A DNA stretch of 64,000 bases, from contig CALOBW010000012.1 of the NCBI GenBank assembly GCA_942491525.1, forward strand, positions 3,467 to 67,466. Direction: 5' to 3'. Of the stretch, positions 15,701 through 27,337 are shown in pieces. Below the pieces are notes generated by a model. That model was not told the origin of the DNA, did no database searches, and worked only from the letters and a program-made list of their open reading frames with translations. Position 1 is the stretch's first letter. The number at the start of each line of letters is the position of its first letter. This DNA comes from CAYWBU01 sp942491525. Its GTDB lineage: Bacteria; Desulfobacterota; Desulfomonilia; UBA1062. The translations under genes were made by a program, and so were the position numbers.

Positions 15701-16426
15701 TCAGATCTTCTGCAGCAGCTGATCGGCCCAGCTGGAAAAATATTGATTGTCAGATTTTGCCGCACTTAAGAGCAGGTCGCGGGCCTCATCCTTTTTTTTG
15801 GTGTCAATCAGAACCTGAGCCAGGTAGATCTGGCCCTCAACGTCCTGGGGATTGATCTGCTGATATTCACGCAGATATTTGAGGGCCTTGGCATTGTCCT
15901 GCAGCGGCCAGGGCAGTACGCTGTAGAAACGCCCCAGGGCCTTGATCGGGCTGCCGTCATTGTACATCTTGTCCTTCTCATAGGCGGTGGTGAAGCCCAT
16001 CTCGGTCTTATCCTTAAGGCCCTCCTTGATGGCAGTCATGATTCCGGCGCCGTCTTTGTAGACGCCCACATTGAGGCTGTAGTAGTAGGGGGCTTCAACG
16101 CCGTCAGGATTGACCAGCATGGCCTGTTCGGCATATTCGTAGCCGCGTTTGCCGTAGATTTTGCAGACGTTCTTGTAGTCATCAACTCCATCCCGTTTAG
16201 AATATTCGGCATAGTAGCGGTGAGCGCGGGCGCATTTCCAGAGATATTCATAGTTCTGCGGATCGCTCTCGAGGGCCTGCAGGCATAGATCTAGGGCCTG
16301 CTTGTAGTTCTCTCTGCCGCCTTGCTCGTAGAGAGCGTCTGCGCGGCCGATCAGCTCGGCTGCCATGAGGTTGGTGGATAGGAACAGGCCAACGAACATT
16401 AGTGATGCGACAAGTTTCTTAAACAT
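15701..16426 (-). CDS. Secreted or periplasmic TPR-type protein
   Basis: A 241-residue protein with an N-terminal signal peptide (MFKKLVASLMFVGLFLSTNLMAAE, cleavage likely after MA-A) and TPR-like helices: ALDLCLQALESDPQNYEYLWKCARAHRYYAEYS, YEYAEQAMLVNPDGVEAPYYYSL and, near the end, ALKYLREYQQINPQDVEGQIYLAQVLIDTKKKDEARDLL. The ATG at 16426 has a perfect AGGAGG five bases away; an upstream in-frame start at 16489 lacks one. It is likely periplasmic and protein-binding. The gene is divergent from the RND efflux operon and may share its control region, but a functional link is not shown. Confidence 0.75.
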   Translation of the reverse strand: MFKKLVASLMFVGLFLSTNLMAAELIGRADALYEQGGRENYKQALDLCLQALESDPQNYEYLWKCARAHRYYAEYSKRDGVDDYKNVCKIYGKRGYEYAEQAMLVNPDGVEAPYYYSLNVGVYKDGAGIMTAIKEGLKDKTEMGFTTAYEKDKMYNDGSPIKALGRFYSVLPWPLQDNAKALKYLREYQQINPQDVEGQIYLAQVLIDTKKKDEARDLLLSAAKSDNQYFSSWADQLLQKI

Positions 16427-16474
16427 AAAACCTCCTTTGGAAAAGAATTGTAAAAACAGTAATGTCAATTGAGA

Positions 16475-16505
16475 ATTATATGCCCGCAAATCTCCATAAT
16501 ATCAA
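16475..16505 (-). promoter_or_regulatory. Candidate promoter of the TPR protein gene
   Basis: On the minus strand a perfect -10 TATAAT (16480-16475) lies 19 bp after TTGATA (16505-16500). The spacing is long by two bases, so the -10 is the stronger part of the call. Confidence 0.4.
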
Positions 16506-16568
16506 GGTGTAATGCTTGGATGCATAGTGTGTGCAAGGGGGAGTGGAATTGTACCACGCCAAAATGAG

Positions 16569-16612
16569 TTGACTTGCAGGAATCTCTATTCTATGACTGA
16601 ACTCGATTCAGT
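16569..16612 (+). promoter_or_regulatory. Promoter with overlapping palindromic operator for the RND efflux operon
   Basis: TTGACT (16569-16574), a 17-bp spacer and TATGAC (16592-16597) form a good sigma-70 promoter. An inverted repeat ACTGAA (16596-16601) / TTCAGT (16607-16612) with a 5-bp centre begins inside the -10 and covers the start of transcription, as expected for a repressor site. The half-sites differ from those at the nearby tetR operator, so another regulator is likely. About 105 bases of leader follow before the first gene. Confidence 0.55.
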
Positions 16613-16717
16613 TAACTGGCGTAGTTTACTGTAATTTAGGTGAGTACTGGTTGTAATGGCGACAGATGTCTTTATTATGATCAGCAGTATTAAGCAGTTC
16701 AAATGTAAGGTGATCAG

Positions 16718-17770
16718 ATGAAAAAAACATTGGTAGCGTTGATTATAGTTATTTTTGGCGTTCTGGTTGGGTTGCGAATCATGCAGGTTCAGAAGGAGTC
16801 GAATCAGGAGTCGATCGGTATTGAGCAGACCTATGCCAGAGACGGTTTCCCGGTCGAGCTGGCTCCTGTTGAAAGTAAGATCTTTGATCAGCATATCCGG
16901 GTTAATGCAAATGTCAACGGCATCAAGCAGGATACCGTGGTTACCAATGTCTATGCCAGGGTCAAAAAGATTCATCATCAGGTGGGCGATCAGGTTGAGG
17001 CCAATGAGGTCATCATCTCCTTGGATAAAGAGGATCCCCGCAGTTCCGCCATGTACCGTCAGCAGAAGGCGGTCTATGACACAATCCTGAAAACATACAA
17101 CCGCATGCTTGACCTCTATGAGCGCGGCGCCGTCTCCCAGAGCCAGTTTGACGAGATCAAGCTGAAACTGGATGTGGAAAAGGCCAACCTGGAGGCCATC
17201 GTGGAGACGGTCAATCTCTCGAGTGCCACCGGCGGCGTAATTCTCGACATCCAGGCCCGCGAGGGCGAGATGGTTACCCCCAATGCTCCGGTGGCTACGG
17301 TGGCCCGTACGGACCGGGTGCGCCTGGTGGCCAGCGTCAGCGAGGATGATATCAAGAAGATCAGGGTCGGACAGCAGGTGGTCGTTGAAAGTTACAATGA
17401 CAGCAAGTCCAATTACGGCAAGGTCAGCAAGCTCTCATTGAATGCCAATGCCCGCTCGGGGCTCTTTAAAGTTGAGATGGATGTTGACAACCGCAATAAG
17501 GCGATGCGCATCGGAACCTTTACCCAGGCCAAGATCGAGATAGTCAACGATCCCCAGGCTGTGGTGACCGATATCAGGGCCCTGCAGCAGGACTCCGATG
17601 GCAGTCACTACGTGTTTGTGCTTGACGGAGATCGGGTCAGGCGGGTCAAAGTTGAAACGCAGGGCCAGAACGACACCCTGGTGCGGCTCAAATCCGGAGT
17701 TAGCGCCGGAGATCGGGTTGTGGTCGCCGGCACCTCCCGTTTGGCTGACGACACCAAGGTTAGCTTCTAA
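16718..17770 (+). CDS. RND efflux periplasmic adaptor (membrane fusion protein)
   Basis: A 350-residue adaptor that links an inner-membrane RND pump to the outer membrane channel. It starts with a membrane/signal segment (LVALIIVIFGVLVGLRI), then a lipoyl half-motif (VYARVKKIHHQVGDQVEANEVIISLD), a coiled-coil hairpin (about 110-165), the second lipoyl half (SSATGGVILDIQAREGEMVTPNAPVATV) and the beta-barrel part (RLVASVSEDDIKKIRVGQQVVVESY). No lipobox is seen. AAGGTGA precedes the ATG, and the gene is followed by the pump gene after 14 bp. No outer membrane TolC-type gene is in the operon. Confidence 0.92.
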   Translation: MKKTLVALIIVIFGVLVGLRIMQVQKESNQESIGIEQTYARDGFPVELAPVESKIFDQHIRVNANVNGIKQDTVVTNVYARVKKIHHQVGDQVEANEVIISLDKEDPRSSAMYRQQKAVYDTILKTYNRMLDLYERGAVSQSQFDEIKLKLDVEKANLEAIVETVNLSSATGGVILDIQAREGEMVTPNAPVATVARTDRVRLVASVSEDDIKKIRVGQQVVVESYNDSKSNYGKVSKLSLNANARSGLFKVEMDVDNRNKAMRIGTFTQAKIEIVNDPQAVVTDIRALQQDSDGSHYVFVLDGDRVRRVKVETQGQNDTLVRLKSGVSAGDRVVVAGTSRLADDTKVSF

Positions 17771-17784
17771 CTGTTGGTGATATC

Positions 17785-20700
17785 ATGAACTTAATCAGAA
17801 CGTTTGTCAGTCGTCCGGTTACCACCACCATGATGGTGCTGGTCTTTGTGGTCCTGGGGCTAATATCCTATCAGCGCCTGAGTCTGGAGCTCTATCCCGA
17901 CGTTGATTTCCCCTTTGCCCTGATTACCATGGTCTACCCGGGGGCCGCCCCGGAAGAGATCGAGTCCCAGATGGTCAAGAAGATTGAAGATGCCATCTCC
18001 AACATCAGTGACATCAAGCATGTAACTTCAACTGCCAATGAAAATTACGCCACCACCTTTGTGGAGTTCAATTTCGGGGTGGATATTGATATCAAGGCCC
18101 TGGACCTCAAAGACAAGGTTGAAGCCATCACCAATGATCTGCCGGCTGATGCCGAGAAGGTGCTGATCGAAAAGTTTGATCCCCTGACTGCGCCAACCCT
18201 GGAGATTGTCCTGAGCAGTGACAACATGAGCCTCAATGAGATCTACGAGTATGCCGACGGCGTGCTCAAGGATAAGTTCTCGCAGGTCAGCGGCGTGGCC
18301 AAGGTTGATGTGCTGGGCGGTCGCGAACGGCAGATCAATGTCAAGGTTGATATGGCCAAGCTGCTCAGCTACCGCCTCTCGCTCTTTGATCTGCTCTCAG
18401 CCATCCAGACGGCCAACCTGGACATTCCGGCCGGCTCCATCGACAAGGGTGAGTTTGAGATGGGCATCCGCCTCAAGGGGCAGTTTGAAAGCATCGAGGA
18501 TATCGGCAATCTGCCAATCTATCTGACCGACAAGATGAGTCCGCCCGAGATCATGAGCACGCGCGCCGCCATCAAGTTGAAGGATGTGGCCACCATCCGG
18601 GACGGGTTTGAAGAGATCACGTCCGAAGCCCGCTACAACGGCAAGGAGACGGTGATCCTCTCAGTCTACAAACAGTCCGGCGGCAACGTTGTCAATGTGG
18701 CCGATGAGACCTACAGGAAGCTTGAGGAGATCAAGCCGCTGCTGCCGGCCGGTCTTGAGGCTCAGGTCATTAACGATACGACCCGCTTCATCCGTGAATC
18801 CATGGCCGATGCCCAGGGCAGCATTCTGCTCGGCATCCTGCTGACAGCCATCATCCTCTATCTTTTCCTGGGCGATATCCGCATCGCGCTGGTGGCGGTG
18901 GTGGTTATACCGACATCGATCATTTCGGCCTTCCTGGTCATGCAGCTGCTGGGCTTCACCCTCAACCTGCTCAGCCTGATGGCCCTGGGTGTCTCGATCG
19001 GCGCCCTGGTGGCCAATGCCATCGTTATCATTGAGAATATCCACAAGCATATGGAGAAGCATGATGACCCGCTGGAGGGCACCGTCAGGGGCACCTCGGA
19101 GGTCATTGTGGCGGTCATGGCCTCGGCCGGCACCAACATCGTCGTTTTTGTGCCCATCGCCTTCATGGGCGGCATCATGGGCCAGTTCTTCTATCCCTTC
19201 GGCATGACCGTTGTGGCGGCAACCATCTTTTCGCTGATCGCCTCATTCTCGCTGACGCCGATGCTTTCATATTTCGCCTTCCGCGGCAAAAAGCCGCCCA
19301 AGGGTCTCTTTGATAAGCCCCTGGCGCTCTTTGACCGCTTTATCGAGGCCTGCAAACGCGAGTATATGAAGGCGCTGGAGTTCACCCTGCGCTGGCGCAA
19401 AACGACCGTTATGGTCTCGGTGGTAGTCCTCTTCAGTTCGCTCTATGTGATGCAGTATGTGGGCGGTGAAGGTTTCCCGCGTGAAGATACCGGCGATGTG
19501 ACCATCTCGGCCGAACTGCCCCAGGGCGCCACCATTGAAGCCAGCCGCAGCGTTATGGACAGGATCGAGCAGATCATCGCCACCGTTCCCGAGCTCAAGG
19601 AGTACTCGTCAACCGTGGGCGGTGACAATATCGGCCTCAACGAGATGACCTTCAACGTCAAACTGGTCTCAATCGACGAGCGTGATCGCAGTGACAAGCG
19701 TATCGCCGAAAGCCTGATCGGGCCCCTCAGCAAGATTCCCGCCATCGAGTTTACGGTTGAGGCGGGCGACAGCGGCGGCCAGGCCGGCGATATGACCATC
19801 GAAATCTACGGGCCGGACTATGATGAGCTGATTGCGGTCTCGGAGCAGTTCAAGGCGGTCATGTATGAGACCGGCAACTTCCTGAGCATCACTAGCTCTT
19901 ACAAGCAGCCCAAGCAGGAGATGCGCTTCGTGCCCGATCCGTTCAAGACCGGCATTCATGCCGGTGACAACTATGTGCTGGGCGCCACGCTGAGAACCGC
20001 CATCGAGGGCAATGATGTTTCGGTTCTGCGTCAGGACGGTCAGGAGTATGACATCAACCTTTCGCTGGCCGATCACTATGTGGACTCGCCCAATGAACTG
20101 GGAGCCATCCTGGTGCCCCTCGACAAGGATCAGCTGCTGACGCCCATTTCGCAGCTGGGCGAATTCCAGCCGGCCTTTGCCGAGTCGTCCATCTACCGCA
20201 AGGACAAGGAGCGCATGATTGAGCTGACCTGTTTCATCGGGCGTCTCTCCATGACCGAGATTATCACCATCCTGGATCAGAAGTTTGCCGCTATGGATCT
20301 CAAACCAGGCTACCGCTACAAGTACGGCGGCGACGTTGAAATCCAGAAGGAGGCCATGGCCTCAACCCAGGAGGCTTTTTTGATCGCCACCATTCTGACC
20401 CTGATGCTGCTGGCGGCCATCCTGAACTCCTTCGTGCACCCCTTCACCATCTTCCTGACCATTCCGCTGGGAGCAGGGGGCGTCTTCTACACGCTCTTCT
20501 TCTCGGGGCTGTCCATGAATATGATGCCCATGATGGCCATGGTCATGCTGGTCGGCATCGTTGTTAACAGCGCCATTCTGATTGTGGATCAGGCCTACCG
20601 TGATTGCCAGACCGGCGTCGAGCCGCTGGCGGCGGTGCGCCAGGCCTGCGAGGATAAGTTCAGGGCCATTCTGATGACCAATATCGCCATCGTCTTCGGT

Positions 20701-20877
20701 CTGCTGCCCCAGGCCATGGGCGGCGCCGATGCCGTGGCCCGTGCATCCATCGCCATGCCGACCATCGGCGGCGTCATCATGGCCACCATCTTCACGCTCT
20801 TCCTGATTCCGGTGGTCTTCTACTACATGGAGCGTCTGCGCACCCTGCCTGCCAGGCTCTTGGCCAGGAAATCTTAA
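17785..20877 (+). CDS. RND-family inner-membrane efflux transporter with non-canonical transmembrane relay residues
   Basis: A 1030-residue HAE1-like RND permease: TM1 (TTMMVLVFVVLGLISY), a porter domain opening with YPDVDFPFALITMVYPGAAPEEIE, TM2-6, the second porter half, TM7-12 ending at LIPVVFYYMERL. In AcrB the proton path uses two Asp in TM4 (in LVDDAIVVIEN) and a Lys in TM10 (SAKNAIL). Here TM4 reads SIGALVANAIVIIENI, with A410 and N411 at the Asp pair, and TM10 reads GIVVNSAILIVD, with N928 at the Lys. The pump therefore lacks the classical charged relay; coupling may use other residues or ions. The frame and other motifs are intact, so it does not look decayed. Substrate is unknown. 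Confidence 0.92.
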   Translation: MNLIRTFVSRPVTTTMMVLVFVVLGLISYQRLSLELYPDVDFPFALITMVYPGAAPEEIESQMVKKIEDAISNISDIKHVTSTANENYATTFVEFNFGVDIDIKALDLKDKVEAITNDLPADAEKVLIEKFDPLTAPTLEIVLSSDNMSLNEIYEYADGVLKDKFSQVSGVAKVDVLGGRERQINVKVDMAKLLSYRLSLFDLLSAIQTANLDIPAGSIDKGEFEMGIRLKGQFESIEDIGNLPIYLTDKMSPPEIMSTRAAIKLKDVATIRDGFEEITSEARYNGKETVILSVYKQSGGNVVNVADETYRKLEEIKPLLPAGLEAQVINDTTRFIRESMADAQGSILLGILLTAIILYLFLGDIRIALVAVVVIPTSIISAFLVMQLLGFTLNLLSLMALGVSIGALVANAIVIIENIHKHMEKHDDPLEGTVRGTSEVIVAVMASAGTNIVVFVPIAFMGGIMGQFFYPFGMTVVAATIFSLIASFSLTPMLSYFAFRGKKPPKGLFDKPLALFDRFIEACKREYMKALEFTLRWRKTTVMVSVVVLFSSLYVMQYVGGEGFPREDTGDVTISAELPQGATIEASRSVMDRIEQIIATVPELKEYSSTVGGDNIGLNEMTFNVKLVSIDERDRSDKRIAESLIGPLSKIPAIEFTVEAGDSGGQAGDMTIEIYGPDYDELIAVSEQFKAVMYETGNFLSITSSYKQPKQEMRFVPDPFKTGIHAGDNYVLGATLRTAIEGNDVSVLRQDGQEYDINLSLADHYVDSPNELGAILVPLDKDQLLTPISQLGEFQPAFAESSIYRKDKERMIELTCFIGRLSMTEIITILDQKFAAMDLKPGYRYKYGGDVEIQKEAMASTQEAFLIATILTLMLLAAILNSFVHPFTIFLTIPLGAGGVFYTLFFSGLSMNMMPMMAMVMLVGIVVNSAILIVDQAYRDCQTGVEPLAAVRQACEDKFRAILMTNIAIVFGLLPQAMGGADAVARASIAMPTIGGVIMATIFTLFLIPVVFYYMERLRTLPARLLARKS

Positions 20878-20884
20878 GATTCGC

Positions 20885-20913
20885 AAGGGGGAAAGCTGGC
20901 CGCTTTCCCCCTT
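20885..20913 (+). terminator. Terminator of the RND operon
   Basis: Perfect 12-bp stem AAGGGGGAAAGC (20885-20896) / GCTTTCCCCCTT (20902-20913), loop TGGCC, 7 bases after the stop. A strict T-run is missing, but the stem is strong. Confidence 0.8.
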
Positions 20914-20919
20914 AACTTG

Positions 20920-20948
20920 TTGACAGTCCTTGCTTTTATCATTATTGA
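20920..20948 (+). promoter_or_regulatory. Candidate promoter of pyk, close to the start codon
   Basis: TTGACA (20920-20925), 17 bp, TATTGA (20943-20948) would place the first transcribed base on or next to the ATG at 20955. An alternative -10 TATCAT (20937-20942) is a better hexamer but has only TTAACT 19 bp upstream. Either choice gives a leader of about six bases or none, and there is no ribosome binding site. Confidence 0.45.
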
Positions 20949-20954
20949 TTTCCC

Positions 20955-22394
20955 ATGGCCATTAAACTACCCACACATAAGAGCAAAATTGTTGCTACAG
21001 TCGGTCCCGCCTCCCGTTCGCCCGAGATGATTCGCAGTCTGATTCTGGCGGGCATGAACATTGCGCGGCTTAACTTCAGCCACGGCGATCATGCCCAGCA
21101 CCTTGAAGATATTAAGACAATTCGCGCAGTTTCGGCTGATCTTGAGATTCCGGTGGCCATTCTGGCTGATCTGCCGGGCCCCAAGATCAGGATCGGCAAG
21201 ATTGCCGGCGGCAGCATCAATCTTGAGAAGGGGCAGCAGATTACGCTGACCAACCGCGAGATTGAGGGTAATCAGGATGAGATTCCGGTGCAGCTCAAGG
21301 GCTTCAGCAAGTCGGTCAAACAGGGCGATACGATCTTTCTGAATGACGGCTTTATTCAGCTCAAGGTGCTTGAGATCAGAGCCAAAGATGCCTTCTGCGA
21401 GGTTGCCATCGGCGGCCAGCTGCTCTCCAACAAGGGGCTCAATCTGCCGGACGCCTCCCTGAGCGTGGACGCCATCACTGAGCGTGATCTGGAACATCTT
21501 GAATTTGGCCTCAAGGCCGGCATCGACGCCTTCGGCATCTCCTTTGTGCATGATGAGAAGGATATCCGCAAGGTGCGCCGCTTTGCGCGCAAGAAGGGTC
21601 ATGACGTCTTTGTGGTGGCTAAAATTGAGCGCAAGGAGGCTCTCAATAATCTGGATGCTATCCTGGAGGAGACCGACGCCATCATGATCGCCCGCGGCGA
21701 CCTGGGCGTGGAGCTGCCCATCGAGCAGGTTCCCGGCATCCAGAAAGACATCATCTTCAAGGCCAACCTGGCGCACCGCCCGGTGATCACGGCCACCCAG
21801 ATGCTCGAGTCCATGACCGATAATATCCGTCCGACCCGCGCCGAGGTCACCGATGTGGCCAACGCCATTCTGGACGGCACCGATGCCGTGATGCTCTCCG
21901 AGGAGACGGCCATCGGTCACTTTCCGGCCGATGCGGTGGGCATGCTGGCCGCCATTGCCCGTGAGACCGACGCCCAGCGCCGCTACTCGGTGAATGCCGC
22001 CGGCCTGCGCTACTCGATCCAGAAACGGCTGGCCACCGAGGGGGTCTCATCCGAAGATGTGCTCTCGCTGGATGTGGCCGAAGCCCTCAACACCCTGCCC
22101 ATGCGCTATGTGCTGGCGCCGACCCACAGCGGCGGCACCCCGCGGCGCATCTCGCGCTACAAGAGCGACACCTGGATCGTGGCCTTCTGCCTCGAGGACA
22201 AGGTCCGCAACCGTCTGCTCTTCTCATACGGCGTCTGGCCGCATACGGTTGAGGATATCGATGATGACGCCGTGCTCGGCATAGCCAAGAGGGAGCTGGG
22301 GCTGATCAAGGGTGAGCGCATCCTGATCGCGCGGCGCGACCCCGACGACTCCTTCGGCAAGAACAACTCGCTTAAGATAATCACCCTGGCTTAG
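20955..22394 (+). CDS. pyk: Pyruvate kinase
   Basis: Converts PEP and ADP to pyruvate and ATP, the last step of glycolysis. The 479-residue protein has the barrel motifs KIVATVGPASRSPE, NIARLNFSHGDHAQHL, DLPGPKIRIG, the B domain, the catalytic VVAKIERKEAL and IMIARGDLGVELP, TATQMLESM and the C-terminal regulatory domain (ending SLKIITLA). No Shine-Dalgarno sequence precedes the ATG, and a promoter appears to end right before it, so the mRNA may be leaderless. A counteracting PEP-forming enzyme, PPDK, is encoded 2.3 kb downstream. Confidence 0.97.
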   Translation: MAIKLPTHKSKIVATVGPASRSPEMIRSLILAGMNIARLNFSHGDHAQHLEDIKTIRAVSADLEIPVAILADLPGPKIRIGKIAGGSINLEKGQQITLTNREIEGNQDEIPVQLKGFSKSVKQGDTIFLNDGFIQLKVLEIRAKDAFCEVAIGGQLLSNKGLNLPDASLSVDAITERDLEHLEFGLKAGIDAFGISFVHDEKDIRKVRRFARKKGHDVFVVAKIERKEALNNLDAILEETDAIMIARGDLGVELPIEQVPGIQKDIIFKANLAHRPVITATQMLESMTDNIRPTRAEVTDVANAILDGTDAVMLSEETAIGHFPADAVGMLAAIARETDAQRRYSVNAAGLRYSIQKRLATEGVSSEDVLSLDVAEALNTLPMRYVLAPTHSGGTPRRISRYKSDTWIVAFCLEDKVRNRLLFSYGVWPHTVEDIDDDAVLGIAKRELGLIKGERILIARRDPDDSFGKNNSLKIITLA

Positions 22395-22412
22395 AAGGAA
22401 ACTTTTCTACCC

Positions 22413-23459
22413 ATGCAGGTCCGCCGTTACATATTGAATCATGTCGGCCGCTCATTTCTGGCGGCCGTCGCTGTTCTCTACAGCGTCATGTTCATCGTGC
22501 AGTGGATCAAGCTCTCATCCGTGCTGAGCTCCAAGGATATCAATATCTTCTTTCTGGTGATGCTGCCCATGGCGGCCATCATCATCCCCATGTCGCTGCT
22601 CTTTGCCATCCTGATGGCCCTGGAGAAGCTCTGCGGCGATTCCGAGATCATCGCCTTGCAGGCCTGCGGTATCCGCAACCGGGTCTGGGCCCGCCCCATC
22701 ATGGGCTTTGCCTTTGTATGCATGCTTGTTCATATGTCCATCTCGACCTTTCTGGGGCCCATGGCGATGCGCAGCATTCAGCAGCAGCTCAGGAGCGACG
22801 CCCCCAGCAAGATCTTCTCCTACATCAAGGAGCGCGATTTTGACGACACCTTCAAGGATCTGATCGTCTATGTCAACTCGGTGGACCGTCAGCATGAGAC
22901 CCTGCACGGGGTCTACATCGAGAGTGAGGCCGGCGAGCACACCGTGATCACGGCCAGCATCGGCAAGATCGGCGTCATCTCCTCCTCCATTATGATGTGG
23001 CTGCAGTCCGGCAGCCTCTATCAGGAGAGCGACGACACGGTGCGCCACATTGCCTTTGACGAGTATATCTTCAGTCTGGAGATGGACACCGGCGAGCAGA
23101 TGGACATCAGCTCCTATGATGTTCTGACCCAGCCCGAGATGAAGGAGATGGTCACCAAGGTGCCGTTCCCATCCTGGGTCAAGGAGTACTACGACCGCTA
23201 CACCTTTCCGCTGATCAACATCATCGTGGCGCTGATGGCGCTGACCTTCGGCATCCAGCATCCGCGCTCGCCGAAGTTTACCGGCTTCATCGTCGGCATC
23301 TCGACCATTATGGGCTACTATCTGACCTACATCATGGCCGACCGGCTGGTGCGCGGCATGGTCATCAAACCGCTGATCGGCGCCTGGCTGCCCAATATGA
23401 TCTTCGTGGTGCTGCTGCTGGCTACCTGGGGCTGGCGCTCCAGAAGGGGGGGCGCATGA
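22413..23459 (+). CDS. LPS export ABC permease, LptF-like (YjgP/YjgQ family)
   Basis: A 348-residue inner-membrane permease of the Lpt machine that lifts lipopolysaccharide out of the membrane and passes it to the LptC/LptA bridge. It has the family layout: two N-terminal membrane segments (FLAAVAVLYSVMFIVQWI, FFLVMLPMAAIIIPMSLLFAILMAL), the coupling-helix region GDSEIIALQACGI, a third segment, a periplasmic jelly-roll domain (about 125-255) and three C-terminal segments. It overlaps the next permease by 4 bases (ATGA). LptF and LptG are hard to tell apart by eye; gene order suggests LptF first. Confidence 0.88.
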   Translation: MQVRRYILNHVGRSFLAAVAVLYSVMFIVQWIKLSSVLSSKDINIFFLVMLPMAAIIIPMSLLFAILMALEKLCGDSEIIALQACGIRNRVWARPIMGFAFVCMLVHMSISTFLGPMAMRSIQQQLRSDAPSKIFSYIKERDFDDTFKDLIVYVNSVDRQHETLHGVYIESEAGEHTVITASIGKIGVISSSIMMWLQSGSLYQESDDTVRHIAFDEYIFSLEMDTGEQMDISSYDVLTQPEMKEMVTKVPFPSWVKEYYDRYTFPLINIIVALMALTFGIQHPRSPKFTGFIVGISTIMGYYLTYIMADRLVRGMVIKPLIGAWLPNMIFVVLLLATWGWRSRRGGA

Positions 23460-24520
23460 GTGTGGCCTCCCGCTACATCCTTAAACGGGCGCTCGGCATC
23501 TGGCTCTTCGCCCTGCTGAGTCTGACGCTGCTATTCCTGATCTCCATGCTCTTCGGCAACCTCTCGATGTTTGCCGAATATGAGGTCTCGCTGGGGCTGG
23601 CCCTCAGGTACATGGGGCTCTCGATTCCGCAGATGATCTACTGGATCCTGCCGTTCTCGCTCTGCCTGGGCATCCTGGCGACCCAGGCGGCCTTTTCGCG
23701 CCACGTGGAAACCATCGCCATGCAGGCCTGCTCCATCAGCAATTCGCGCATCTATCTGCCCTATATCCTGGTGGGCGCCCTGGCCACCGTCATCATGATC
23801 GCCTTCTCATGCTACATCTTCCCGGTCTCCCAGCGGGCCGCCGAGAAGCTGGAAAATATTGAGATCAAGAGCCAGGAGGTGCAGGGCGGTTTCAGCACCA
23901 GCGGCGGGCGCTTCCGCGTTGACAAGGATATCTACAGCGTCGAGCATATGGACCTCAAGCGCGGCACCATCACCAAGCTTAAGGTCTACCATATTGAGCA
24001 GGGGCGCATCACGCATGTCTACAAGGCCGATGCGGCCAGCTGGGACGGCCAGGCCTGGCAGACCGAAAACCTGACCCGGACCTATCCGGTGGCCGGGCAG
24101 GGCGCACTCAGCTTCAGCCTCGACCGCAATCCCGGCGATCTGGTGATGGCCCAGCCGCGGCCGGATGTGCTCAACATTGTCGATCTGCGCCGCTATCTCA
24201 AGCGCCTCGAGCTTGACGGGATTCCGGCCGACGATATCGCCACCAGCTACATGAGTCGTATCAGCTTCAGCATCTCGCCACTGATCATGACCCTGCTGGT
24301 GCTGCCCTTCGGCATGCGCATGCCGCGTTCCGGCGGCATTGCCCGCGGCATCAGCCTGGGGCTGGTGCTCGGGCTGGCCTACTGGTCGCTGCACTCGGCC
24401 CTGACGGCGCTGGGGGTCGGCGGCGCGCTGCCGCCCTGGCTGGCCGCCTGGGGGGCCAATGCCGTGGCCCTGATGATCAGCGGCGTCGTAATATATCGAA
24501 TGAAGGGCATTTATGGCTGA
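23456..24520 (+). CDS. LPS export ABC permease, LptG-like (YjgP/YjgQ family)
   Basis: The second 354-residue LptF/G permease, forming a heterodimer with the upstream protein and the ATPase LptB, which is not in the window. It has the same architecture: TM1 (LGIWLFALLSLTLLFLISMLF), TM2 (MIYWILPFSLCLGILA), the RHVETIAMQACSIS coupling helix, a jelly-roll domain (about 130-260) and three C-terminal membrane segments. The start overlaps the stop of the first gene by 4 bases. Together they are good evidence for an LPS-bearing outer membrane. Confidence 0.88.
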   Translation: MSVASRYILKRALGIWLFALLSLTLLFLISMLFGNLSMFAEYEVSLGLALRYMGLSIPQMIYWILPFSLCLGILATQAAFSRHVETIAMQACSISNSRIYLPYILVGALATVIMIAFSCYIFPVSQRAAEKLENIEIKSQEVQGGFSTSGGRFRVDKDIYSVEHMDLKRGTITKLKVYHIEQGRITHVYKADAASWDGQAWQTENLTRTYPVAGQGALSFSLDRNPGDLVMAQPRPDVLNIVDLRRYLKRLELDGIPADDIATSYMSRISFSISPLIMTLLVLPFGMRMPRSGGIARGISLGLVLGLAYWSLHSALTALGVGGALPPWLAAWGANAVALMISGVVIYRMKGIYG

Positions 24521-24579
24521 TATTGGCCGGACCAGAGCGCGCTGAGGCCCATTAAATTTGAATTTAAGCCATTTTTTAC

Positions 24580-24607
24580 TTGAATTACGCTCAATGTTTA
24601 ATATATC
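24580..24607 (+). promoter_or_regulatory. Candidate promoter of ppdK
   Basis: TTGAAT (24580-24585), 16-bp spacer, TATATC (24602-24607). It lies 70 bp before the ATG in an AT-rich gap of 156 bp that holds no gene. Confidence 0.35.
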
Positions 24608-24676
24608 CATATCAGACATATGTTAGTACCGTAAGTTGTTGATTTTCTTAAACACAAAACAAATGAGGAGATTACT

Positions 24677-27336
<2,660 letters not shown>

Positions 27337-27337
<1 letters not shown>

